DNA of 64,000 nucleotides from Planctomycetota bacterium (GTDB taxonomy: Bacteria; Planctomycetota; MHYJ01; JACQXL01; JACRIJ01), in contig JACRIJ010000082.1 of NCBI GenBank assembly GCA_016220095.1, positions 1 through 64,000 of the forward strand, in the 5' to 3' direction. This document shows, in pieces, positions 26,927 to 36,300 of this stretch (position 1 is the first letter of the stretch; the number at the start of each line of letters is the position of its first letter). The notes below the pieces were generated by a model that worked only from the letters and a program-made list of their open reading frames with translations, made no database searches and was not told the DNA's origin. Made by a program: the position numbers and the translations under genes.

Positions 26927-27878
26927 AACTTAAATTTCAGGGGATGCCCCCTTATGCTTTGATAAAAACCAGTAAAAGTCGGTCGTTTTCCGTGTATTCT
27001 GTGTATTCCGTGGTAAAAAATTGTCGTCGTTTCGTTTAAAGCAACAAAGCCACGACCAAAGGGAGTCCCGCGACTGAGCCGAGCGAAGAAGTCCCTGCCA
27101 AAGTGCAGGGAGAACAAAGTGTAGGGGCGAGCGAAGGGAGTCCAGCCATAGCCCCGTCCGAAGTGGCGAGGTAAGGGACAACCAAAACGACTACACGATT
27201 ATTTGCCACAGAGCGCACAGAGAATACAGCTTTAAGACGTACGCAGAACGGAATAAACCACTGAACCCTGTACCGATAACTGGTACAGGGTGAATACACT
27301 GAACACACCGAAACGCATGCATTTGCGGCAAAAACCAGTAAAAGTCGGTCGTTTTCCGTGTATTCTGTGTGTTCCGTGGTGAAAATTATCGTCGTTTCGT
27401 CTGAGCCCTTCGCCATACTCACTTCGTTCTGCTCAGTATAAAATTAGCGAAGTAAGCGGAGCGAAGAAAGACGAAGCCGAAGGACAGTAGACGCAGTATC
27501 ACTACGATTCGCAGGAAGTAATCCCGTAACGAAACGAAATGCGAGCGAGAGATACTGCGATTACTGCGAATCTTCTCGCCTTCGCTTGCACTGAGCAAAG
27601 CGAAGTGTGCCTTAGCGGCTAATGCACGTAAAATCTTATTATACAATCGACACAAGCGGAGTCAATGTTTTCTTTGCGGTGCAATTTTACAGGGACTTTA
27701 AGAAACTTGAAAGAGACACAATACGACGATAATTTTTTACCACGGAACACACAGAACACACGGAAACCATGTACATCTCCCTCCTTCGTCGTAATCTGTG
27801 CGGTTTTGCTTGCACTAAGCAGGGCGGATGTGTGTAATCTTAAAATCTTAGAATCCGTAAAGCATACAACAACACCAA
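26927..27878. repeat. Long repeat-filled gap without genes
   Basis: About 950 bp lacking a credible gene. It holds at least three copies of a TTTTCCGTGTATTCTGTGT block (near 26989, 27351, and as complement near 27740-27775), the second copy of the 25043-type segment (27203-27340), and several GCGAGCGAAGGGAGTC or AGCGGAGCGAAG segments. Frames crossing the region only translate repeats. Confidence 0.8.
27262..27294. mobile_element. Miniature hairpin insertion with 4-bp duplication
   Basis: Within the second copy of a duplicated repeat, a 25-bp hairpin (arms CCCTGTACC at 27266-27274 and GGTACAGGG at 27282-27290, loop GATAACT) is flanked on both sides by TGAA (27262-27265, 27291-27294). The otherwise near-identical copy at 25043-25150 has a single TGAA (25102-25105) and no hairpin. 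Filled and empty sites are therefore both visible. Confidence 0.75.
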
Positions 27879-30518
27879 TCACTCAACAACAACCGTCAGG
27901 TACTTATTGCCTGCGAGGTATTTCTTAGCTACTGCCTGTAATTTTTCCGGCGTAAGTTTCTTCATTTTGCCTATGACTTCTTCGCCCCACATATAACCCT
28001 TGCCTTCAAATTCGTTTATGCCCAGGTAATACGCCTGGTTCAAACTGGATATGTTCCGCATAAACAGCCTGCCCGCTACGGAATTGACTTCGCGTTCAAG
28101 CTCTTCCTTTGTTACCGTAAAATCCTTCAGGCCTCCCAGTTCTTCAGTTATAATTTTCGCGACTTCGTCTATATTCTGTTTGCCCGTTCCTACTGTGACG
28201 GCAAGTATCCCGCGGTCCTGTTCAAAACTTATTCCCGCGCCCATTGAATAGGTCAACCCTTTTTTCACCCTGACCTTGTCCGTCAACCGCGAGGAAAGCA
28301 CGTTGCCTAACATCGTCAGGGAAAGTTGTTCCGAAGGGTCCTTCACTTCCGCTAACAGTGTTCCAATCTTTACGCATGACTGCGGTTTTCCGAGCGTTTC
28401 TTTTACGGTCTTATCCTCAACCGGCGATTCCGGCATCACGTATGCCGCAGGCCGCGCGCCTTCGTACCTTCTCTCATAGCCGAATTCCCTGACAATCCTG
28501 TCAAAGACTTCCTGTTTGTCCATGGAACTGACTATTGAAATAACGATATTGTCCGGCGAAAAGTAGTTTTGATGGAAATTTTTCAGGTCTTCCGCAGTTA
28601 TGGAATCCACGATTTCCGGCGTGCCAAGGACGGGCTTATTCAGGTGACTGCCCGGCAGGAGCGTTGAAATGAACAATCTGCCGGCCTTCTTAACCGGACT
28701 GCCGGCGCCCATCATAAAGGCCTGTTTCATCTCGTCCCTGACAGTATTCAACTGTTGTTCGGAAAAATCCGGAGATTTCATGGCCCGCGCCGTGATTGAA
28801 ATGGCGTCTTCAAAGTAATCATTCAATGCCTGTAGGCGGATGAATGAAAAACCATTCGTCGTGTAATAGTCGTCAAACGGAATGTACGGATTATCCACAA
28901 ATTGCGCCTCAGCGCCAATGGCCTCAAGCTTCGCTTCTGTGGAATCCGCCACGCCGGTTTTGGCAACCGCCCTGTTCAGGAAATCAGCGATGCCGTCTTT
29001 ACCTACGGGTTCGTTCACGGAACGGTTTTTTACAAGCACGTGCATGGAAAATATGTCCGAGGCATGGACTTTTTTATAAATTATCGTAAGCCCATTTTCA
29101 AAAGTTGTCTTATGAAAAACAGCCGAATCCGTCTTTAAATCAGGGTCTGTTTTAATGAATGTCGTTTTTTTTACAGGCAGTGTTACGGCTGTCGCAGTGT
29201 ATTTCGGCTTGTAAAAATATTTCTTTGTAACCGCGTTGACGTCTGCAGTTGTCAGCATATCCGTTTTCTTAACGTAATTCTGCATGGCATCCCACGCGCC
29301 GACCGCTATGTAAGGCACCTTGCCAAAAACGTAGTAATGAATCTTTTCCTTCGCATATACCTCTTCGGCCTTGACTTTCAATTTTGCCTGTTGGAGCTGT
29401 GCGGGCGTAATTTCACCGGAGCCGAACGCGTTAACGGCGCGCATGACGCGGTTGACGGCGGATTTCGCATCCGTTGCCGCGCTCAGAGAGGCGCTTATTC
29501 TTACGATTGACACCCCGCGGTAAACGGAATAGCCGCAGTTTATACCGGAAATGCCTTCCGCATTTGCGCCGCTGAAGGTATCAGCGAGATGTTTATTCAA
29601 CAGTGGGACCGCAGTGGAAAATGCGTAATAATCCTCCTCAAACGGGCCGGGGCCGAAGAACCCTATATCAACGGATTCAGAACCGTCTTCAACCTCGGCG
29701 GTAAACATCTTATTCTCCGGGTAATCAAGCTTGTTTTTCTTGTTTTCCTTCGGCTGTGCGCCCAAGGGATACGCGCCGAAGTATTTTTTTATCTTTTTCG
29801 TCATTTCCTTCTTGTCAAAATCGCCCGTTACCCAGAGGGTCATATTGTTTGGGACGTAGTATTCGTGATAGTAATCAGAAAGTTCCTTAACAGTAATGGA
29901 ATTAATGACTTCAGGAGTGCCTATAACAGGCCTGCTGAAAGAAGTGCCCGCGAAGAATTTTTCATCAAAAAATTCTTCCTTCTTATTCCCGGGGCTTGCG
30001 AGATCTTTTTTGATTTCCTCTATGACAACTCCTTTTTCGCGTTCAAGCTTGGATTCCGGGATAGCGCTGTTAAAAAGCATATCCGTCTGGACATCCAGGG
30101 CCGCGCCGATATTTTCCTTGGGGGCGAGCATTATGTAAGAGGTATAATTCTTGCCTGTAGAGGCGTTATTATAGCCGGAAATTTTATCAATTTCCGCGTA
30201 TATCTGTTCTTCGGTGCGGGTTTTAGTGCCGTTAAAGGCGTAGTGTTCCACCATATGAGAAATGCCATTCAGTTTTGACGATTCATTCGCACTGCCGACG
30301 TTTACGACAACGACGGAACAAATCATAGGATAGGAATGTTGTTCGGTGAGAACGACTTTAAGGCCGTTGTCAAGGACAAACCCGTTTTCAGGAAGGGCTT
30401 GAGGCTCAAAAGAAGCCTTAGCAGTATCAGGAACGTTTTTTTTCATGGCAACCTCCCCCGTATTTTGAGCCGCGCAAGAGAGCGCCAGCGCGATAACCAG
30501 TAAAACAAAAAATCTCAT
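27879..30518 (-). CDS. M16 family zinc peptidase lipoprotein
   Basis: An 879-aa two-halved insulinase-type metallopeptidase. The lipoprotein signal MRFFVLLVIALALSCAAQN puts a lipobox Cys at 15. The first half has the inverted zinc motif HMVEH (88-92) followed about 75 residues later by EREKGVVIEEIKKD, which supplies the third ligand. The second half (about 470-879) has the M16C fold pattern (GKPQSCVKIGTLLAEVKDPSEQ, KVRVKKGLTYSMGAG) but no HxxEH, as usual for the inactive partner lobe. It probably degrades peptides at the periplasmic or outer face. It stands alone between repeat-filled gaps. The ATG choice rests on the signal peptide. Confidence 0.9.
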   Translation of the reverse strand: MRFFVLLVIALALSCAAQNTGEVAMKKNVPDTAKASFEPQALPENGFVLDNGLKVVLTEQHSYPMICSVVVVNVGSANESSKLNGISHMVEHYAFNGTKTRTEEQIYAEIDKISGYNNASTGKNYTSYIMLAPKENIGAALDVQTDMLFNSAIPESKLEREKGVVIEEIKKDLASPGNKKEEFFDEKFFAGTSFSRPVIGTPEVINSITVKELSDYYHEYYVPNNMTLWVTGDFDKKEMTKKIKKYFGAYPLGAQPKENKKNKLDYPENKMFTAEVEDGSESVDIGFFGPGPFEEDYYAFSTAVPLLNKHLADTFSGANAEGISGINCGYSVYRGVSIVRISASLSAATDAKSAVNRVMRAVNAFGSGEITPAQLQQAKLKVKAEEVYAKEKIHYYVFGKVPYIAVGAWDAMQNYVKKTDMLTTADVNAVTKKYFYKPKYTATAVTLPVKKTTFIKTDPDLKTDSAVFHKTTFENGLTIIYKKVHASDIFSMHVLVKNRSVNEPVGKDGIADFLNRAVAKTGVADSTEAKLEAIGAEAQFVDNPYIPFDDYYTTNGFSFIRLQALNDYFEDAISITARAMKSPDFSEQQLNTVRDEMKQAFMMGAGSPVKKAGRLFISTLLPGSHLNKPVLGTPEIVDSITAEDLKNFHQNYFSPDNIVISIVSSMDKQEVFDRIVREFGYERRYEGARPAAYVMPESPVEDKTVKETLGKPQSCVKIGTLLAEVKDPSEQLSLTMLGNVLSSRLTDKVRVKKGLTYSMGAGISFEQDRGILAVTVGTGKQNIDEVAKIITEELGGLKDFTVTKEELEREVNSVAGRLFMRNISSLNQAYYLGINEFEGKGYMWGEEVIGKMKKLTPEKLQAVAKKYLAGNKYLTVVVE

Positions 30519-30801
30519 AAGAAAACCTTTCTGAAAACCTGTTACAAGATATTGAATAACCCTCGCTAAGAGGTTATTTTAACGCATACACATGAATAAT
30601 TCAAGAAAAAATCATAGCTTGAACCGCCTTGAACAGGGCTTGAACGACTTTTGAACAGCAAGAATGATAGAGTATGCGCTTAGTTTTCCGTCCAGCTGTC
30701 ACCTGCTCACCTATCACCTTTCGTCGTCGTCCCTCGCCTACTCTCTACTTTCTACTCTCTACTGCGTCGTCCTTCATTCTTCATTTTTCATTATTCATTT
30801 T
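30519..30801. repeat. Intergenic pyrimidine-rich quasi-repeats
   Basis: No gene. Blocks CTACTCTCTACTTTCTACTC and TTCATTCTTCATTTTTCATT lie at about 30740-30800. The complementary forms (GTAGAGAGTAAAG and AATGGAAAATGGAGAATGAAG) lie on the other side of the flavoprotein gene at about 32325-32375, so that gene is bracketed by an inverted pair. Confidence 0.65.
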
Positions 30802-32295
30802 TTAGTTAAACTCCCTGCCTTCCGCGGCGCAGACAAGCTGTACTGCCTGCTTGCCGGAGAAGAGGCACGGAGTAACTCCGCCGCCCGGCGCTACCCACTG
30901 GCCGGCCATATAGAAATTACCCAATCCAGGCAGAGTCTTTTTCACGCGCGCACTTATCGCCTCAGGGGTAGGCAGCCACCCCTCAAAAGCGCCCTTATGG
31001 TTACGCGTGTAGCGCCATGTGGTATAAGGCGTAGCCACATCGGTCACCTCAACGGCTGAGGACATTCCCGGGTAATGCGGCTCAAGGACAGTGAGCAATT
31101 CCTTTGATATACGGTCTTTTTCAGCATCGTACAGCCGGCGATCTTTGACAAGGTTATTCCAAAATTCCCAGTCACCGTCAAGGCATTCAACCTGCAGACC
31201 GGTCTTGCCCGGAGCGGCGTATCCGGAGCGGGAATCAAACTGCCTGACTGCTATGACATCAATATCCTTACCGCCCATATTAAACGGCTTTTTCAGTTTA
31301 ATCATATCCGCATGAGGCTTATCCGAATAATCCTTAGCCACGCCGTAAGAAGCCATTACAGCGCCCGGAAACATCTCCCATGTCTTATACATACTATTGA
31401 CACTATCATCAACATACTTTCCGCCGAGCATATTAAAGATTGTACTGTACCCATCCGCGGCGGAAATTACAAAATCGGCAAAATATTCGCTCTTATCGGC
31501 CAATCTGACCCCAACGGCTTTATTGTTTCTAACGATGATTTCTTCCACGGTTGCTTTATATGCAATTTCACCGCCGAGGCCTTTGAATTTTTTTTCTATG
31601 GGCTTGACGAATTCAAGAGAACCGCCGTATATATAACCGAGCTGGTTATCGGCCAGTGACGCAAGAAGCATCATGATAAACCATACCGGCACCTGCGGAA
31701 AGAAGAGATTCTTGATGACGAATTGGCACCACGGGTCTTTGAATTGTTTTACATATACATCTGTCCTCTGCTTATATTTTCCGGACATATAGCGGCCGGC
31801 TGAGCGCATAGCCCAGAGAATTTTCAATTTATCAAAAATCCCAATCAACTCCTGAGGTTTTTTCATCAAGCCAAAAAAATCAATGCCGCGCAGGGCCTGC
31901 GCGCCGGCAAGCAATTCATCAAGAAGCCGCGCGTCGCCGGGTGACTGAGATTTCAGCGCACCAAAAGCCGCCGTGATATCGCTGGTAAAGGCAAAACTGC
32001 GGCCCTGGGATTCATCCATTATTGTAAAATAAGACGGCAGGTCAATAAATCTGCACGAATCCGTAATACCGAGGGTTTGATAGAGTTCGTAGGCCGCGTT
32101 TCCCGGCCTATGGCCCATAAGGAAATGGATACAGCCGTCAAAGACATAATCCTTGCGTTTCCACGATGTGCATACGCCGCCGGGAAGAGAGTGGTGTTCA
32201 AAGATACGCGCGTTATAGCCATTCATGCGCGCGAAACAGCCTGCGGAAAGGCCCGCAAGGCCGGCGCCGATGATAATGATGTTTTTTTCAGCCAT
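30802..32295 (-). CDS. Phytoene-desaturase-like FAD-dependent oxidoreductase
   Basis: A 497-aa flavoprotein of the CrtI/phytoene dehydrogenase-related group (COG1233 type). The N-terminal Rossmann motif KNIIIIGAGLAGLSAGCFAR binds FAD, followed by EHHSLPGGVCTSW. The C-terminal FAD signature is LGNFYMAGQWVAPGGGVTPCLFSGKQAV. There is no signal peptide once the ATG at 32295 is used; it has GGGGG upstream, and the longer frame starts inside repeat sequence. No other carotenoid genes are nearby, so the substrate is unknown; polyenes, retinoid-like or other isoprenoid compounds are possible. Confidence 0.82.
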   Translation of the reverse strand: MAEKNIIIIGAGLAGLSAGCFARMNGYNARIFEHHSLPGGVCTSWKRKDYVFDGCIHFLMGHRPGNAAYELYQTLGITDSCRFIDLPSYFTIMDESQGRSFAFTSDITAAFGALKSQSPGDARLLDELLAGAQALRGIDFFGLMKKPQELIGIFDKLKILWAMRSAGRYMSGKYKQRTDVYVKQFKDPWCQFVIKNLFFPQVPVWFIMMLLASLADNQLGYIYGGSLEFVKPIEKKFKGLGGEIAYKATVEEIIVRNNKAVGVRLADKSEYFADFVISAADGYSTIFNMLGGKYVDDSVNSMYKTWEMFPGAVMASYGVAKDYSDKPHADMIKLKKPFNMGGKDIDVIAVRQFDSRSGYAAPGKTGLQVECLDGDWEFWNNLVKDRRLYDAEKDRISKELLTVLEPHYPGMSSAVEVTDVATPYTTWRYTRNHKGAFEGWLPTPEAISARVKKTLPGLGNFYMAGQWVAPGGGVTPCLFSGKQAVQLVCAAEGREFN

Positions 32296-32410
32296 AAGAC
32301 AACCCCCATTTAACGAAAAAAGAATAATGGAAAATGGAGAATGAAGAACTACGTAGTAGAGAGTAAAGAGGAACGATGACGAAAGGTGAGCAGAAACCAT
32401 GCAAAACAAA

Positions 32411-32444
32411 AAACCCCGTCCGGACTCATGCCCGTGCGGGGTTT
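32411..32444 (-). terminator. Intrinsic terminator of the tuf-rpoB-ompA operon
   Basis: Reading leftwards, AAACCCCG (from 32444) and CGGGGTTT (to 32411) form an 8-bp stem around a partly paired interior and run into TTTTTTGTTTT. It lies about 45 bp after the stop of the OmpA-family gene and closes the operon without rpoC. Confidence 0.75.
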
Positions 32445-32487
32445 ATAATTTTTGCCTTGCAATGACGCGGTTACCGCGCGTTACGGG

Positions 32488-33339
32488 TTATTTCAGGGTA
32501 TCATCCGGATTAGTTTTAGGTTCTTCCTTCGGGGGTTCTGTAGTGCCTTCTTTAGGTTGTTCACCTTCCTTAGGTTCTTCCTTAGGAAGCTCATCTTTAG
32601 GTATAAACAGCGGATTCTCGTCCGGTGTCGCGGGTGCGGTCTTGGAATACAATATTTCCACCCTGCGGTTACGAACCTTGCCTTTTGCGGTATTATTGTC
32701 CGCTATGGGCTTGAATTCGCCGTAAGATACGCATCTCATCTTAGTTGAAGGAACTCCCTTTGAACGCAGGTAAACGAGCACGTTTAATGCCCTATACGCG
32801 CCGAGTTCAAAGTTTGAGCCGGTAGTCCATTTAGCCTTGGACCTGGAAATCGGGTCGGCGTCGGTATGGCCTTCGATACTGAGGAACCAATCGCCTTTTT
32901 TCACTTCTTCTGCAAGCTGGTCCAGGAAAGCCTTACCGCCTGTTTTAAGCGAGGCATCGCCCGCCGAAAACAGCAGTTTTTCAGGCATTCTTATGAAACC
33001 CTTGCCGAATTCCACGCCGTTACCTTCATCAAGTTCCATCTGGGCGTTGATAAGGTTAAAGCGCGCTTCAAAGGTCTTTTCAATGTTTTCGTACTGTTGC
33101 TTGTAGATCCTGAGCGTATCGTTTTCATTTTTCAGGTCGGCATTCCGTTGGCGCAGAGCGCCCACTTCGCTCTCAAGCGCGTCGTTTGCCTGCCCCATTT
33201 TCTGCAGGCTGATTTCAAGCTGTTCTATGCGGTCATTTTTCACATTACTGCTGTTGCCGCCTGAAAGGTTCTTACAACCGGCAAAGAGCATAATTGCCGC
33301 CATTGCCAGCACCAGAAAAGTCAGTTTATGATTGCACAT
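32488..33339 (-). CDS. OmpA/MotB-family peptidoglycan-binding lipoprotein
   Basis: A 283-aa lipoprotein: MCNHKLTFLVLAMAAIMLFAGC gives a lipobox Cys at 22. Residues about 33-95 are a heptad-patterned coiled coil (DRIEQLEISLQKMGQ, EVGALRQRNADLKNEND). Residues about 120-225 are an OmpA C-terminal domain with LSIEGHTDADPI, NFELGAYRALNVLVYLRSKG and KVRNRRVEI, which bind diaminopimelate-containing peptidoglycan. A Pro/Glu/Lys-rich tail follows. The ATG at 33339 lies 4 bases after the rpoB stop, and its AAAGGAGG site is part of the final rpoB codons, so the two genes are translationally linked. It occupies the place where rpoC is normally found. Confidence 0.9.
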   Translation of the reverse strand: MCNHKLTFLVLAMAAIMLFAGCKNLSGGNSSNVKNDRIEQLEISLQKMGQANDALESEVGALRQRNADLKNENDTLRIYKQQYENIEKTFEARFNLINAQMELDEGNGVEFGKGFIRMPEKLLFSAGDASLKTGGKAFLDQLAEEVKKGDWFLSIEGHTDADPISRSKAKWTTGSNFELGAYRALNVLVYLRSKGVPSTKMRCVSYGEFKPIADNNTAKGKVRNRRVEILYSKTAPATPDENPLFIPKDELPKEEPKEGEQPKEGTTEPPKEEPKTNPDDTLK

Positions 33340-33343
33340 AATA

Positions 33344-36300
33344 CTAACCTCCTTTCTTTTTCTCAAGTTTAAGGTTAAGTGCAAGGCCTTTTATTTCATT
33401 AGTCAGAACCTCAAAGGACATCGGCGTCCCCGGTTCCAACACATTTTCGCCTTTGATTATTGATTCGTATATTTTCGTCCTGCCGTCAACATCATCGCTC
33501 TTAACGGTGAGGAGTTCCTGAAGGATATTCGCGGCGCCGTAGGCTTCAAGGGCCCATACTTCCATTTCTCCGAACCTCTGGCCGCCGTAGCGGGCTTTAC
33601 CGCCGAGAGGCTGTTGGGTGATAAGGGAATACGGGCCTGTAGCGCGCGCGTGTATCTTATCATCCGCGAGGTGATGGAGTTTCATTATATAGGCATATCC
33701 TACGGTGACTTCTTCTTTAAATGGTTCGCCTGTACGGCCGTCGTAAAGCACGACCTTATCCGACATCGGAAGGTTGCCTTCTTTTTTAAGGACTTCAAGG
33801 TCATCTTCCCTGCAACCGCCGAAAGGAGGCGTTACTATGCGGATATTCATCTGTTTAGCGACCCAGCCGAAATGCGTTTCAAGGATCTGGCCGATATTCA
33901 TACGTGAAGGCACGCCGAGCGGGTTAAGGATGATATCAACGGTCGTACCGTCGGCCATAAAAGGCATATCTTCTTCAGGGAGTATTTTGGAAATAACGCC
34001 CTTATTCCCGTGCCTTCCGGCCATCTTATCACCAACGGAGAGGTTGCGTTTCGTGGCGATATAAACCTTCACCATTTCAAGGATGGTTGAAGGCAACTCA
34101 TCGCCCCTTGTAAGGCGCGTAATCATGCGGTCTTTTTCCGTTTCATAAATATCGCACTGGGTGAAGAAATCGCGGAGCATTTTAGAAAGGGTATCAAGTT
34201 CCTTTTTGCCCTTGACTTCAAAATTAGCAAGCGCGTAGTGTTCCTTCAACTGCCTGAGTTCCGCGTACTTGCCTTTAGGCCCGAAGGAGGGCTTGGTCGG
34301 GCAGACGTCCTTACCGAACTCATTCACGATATTCTTATGAGCGGTATTGATAAGGGACTGTATTTTTTCTTCAAATTCGGTGAGGTATTTTCTTTCCTCT
34401 TTTTTGACATAAGCGCGTTCTTTTTCAGTATAGGGCGTTTTTCTCGTAAAATGCTGTGTTTTTATAACGACGCCTTCAACGCCTGACGGGACCGAAAGTG
34501 ACTCGTTTTTAACATCTTCGCCGGCCTTGCCGAAAATGGCATAGAGAAGCCTTTCTTCAGGCGAAAGTTCGGATTTGCTTTTAGGCGCCACCTTGCCTAC
34601 GAGGATATCGCCGGGTTTCACGTAAGTGCCGACCGTAACGATGCCGTTTTCGTCAAGGTTTTTCAGGGCCCTTTCCTGCACGTTGGGAATATCGCGCGTA
34701 AACTCTTCCCTTCCGAGCTTAGTTTCCCGAATGACGCATTCAAAGTCTTCAACGTGCACCGAGGTATAGGTATGCTCCTTAACGAGCCTTTCGCTGACGA
34801 TAATGGCGTCTTCAAAGTTATAGCCTTCCCACGGCATAAACGCGACAAGCACGTTCTTGCCGAGCGAAAGTTCGCCGTTGCAGGTGCCTGCGCCATCGGC
34901 TATGACCTGGCCTTTTTTCACTTTATCGCCTTCGTTTATAATAGGCTTCTGATTAAGGGAAGTCTTTTCATTAAGGCCCCTGAACTTGGTCAATTTATAA
35001 ATAACGTCATCAACGATGATTTCATCGGCTGTAACTTTCGCGACCACTCCGTCTTTTTTGGCGGTAACGACCATTGACGAATTCTGGGCCGCAGGGACTT
35101 CCATGCCTGTAGCCACCAGAGGCGGTTCAGTCACGAGAAGCGGAACTGCCTGGCGCTGCATGTTGGAACCCATAAGAGCCCTGTTCGCATCGTCATGTTC
35201 AAGGAACGGGATCAACGCGGCTGACACGCCGATGATTTGTTTAGGAGAAACATCAATATATTGTATTTTTTCAGGCGAAGTTTCTTCAAATTCGCCGTTG
35301 ACTCTCGCGAGTATTTTTTCCGTAATAAATTTGCCTTTTTTATCCGTCGGGATATCTGCCGGCGCGAAATGGATATCGGTTTCTTCGCCTGCCCTGAGGT
35401 AAACGACCTCATCCGTAACAGTTCCGTTTTTGACTTTCCTGTAGGGAGCAAGGAGGAAGCCGTATTCATCCGTAGCCGCGTAAATAGCCGTGGACGTAAT
35501 AAGGCCGATATTCGCGCCTTCAGGCGTTTCAATCGGGCATATACGGCCGTAGTGGGACATATGCACGTCGCGCACTTCAAACCCGGCGCGTTTCCTGTTA
35601 AGGCCGCCCGGCCCGAGGGCGCTGAGGCGCCTTTCATGCGTAAGCTGTGAAAGCGGATTAGTCTGGTCAACCACCTGGGAAAGTTCGCCCCTGCCGAAGA
35701 AATATTCCGCGGCCGAGGAGACAATCTTGGAATTGATAAGAGTGCGCGGGGTTTGTTCCTGGATGGTTTCGCCGTTAAGTTTTTCAGAAACCGCTCTTTT
35801 AAGGCGCAGGAAACCCTTGCGGATTTCTTCGCCAGCGAGTTCATCAACCGTGCGAACCCTCCTGTTGCCGAGGTGATCTATATCATCGGGCTTACCGGTG
35901 CCTTTGCGCATTTTCAGGATATAGCTGACAGTTTCAACGACATCTTCCTTGCGCAAAAGCTGTTCGGTTTCGGGAATGTCAAGGTTCAACTTGCGGTTCA
36001 AGCGGAACCTTCCGACCCTTGAAAGTCTGTATCTGCTAATATCAAAAAACCTTTCCTGGATGAGCGATTTCGCCCTGTCAAGCTGGAAAGGCGTACCGGG
36101 GCGCAGTTTTGCGTATATTTTATGGAGCGCCTCCTCATGGGACTTGGTAGTATCTTCAGCAACGGTATTTGCAATCAGATGATCTTCAACCGCCGGAATA
36201 ATAGTCAATTGAGTGATGCCGGACGCGAGAATCTTCTTCGCGGCCGGTTCAAGGATGGGTTTACCCGCATCCTGCATTACTTGTTTATTTTTATCGTAAA

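Noticed and set aside
24950-27878. CRISPR array
   Set aside because: Repeats are imperfect, of several families and without regular unique spacers; no cas genes are present.
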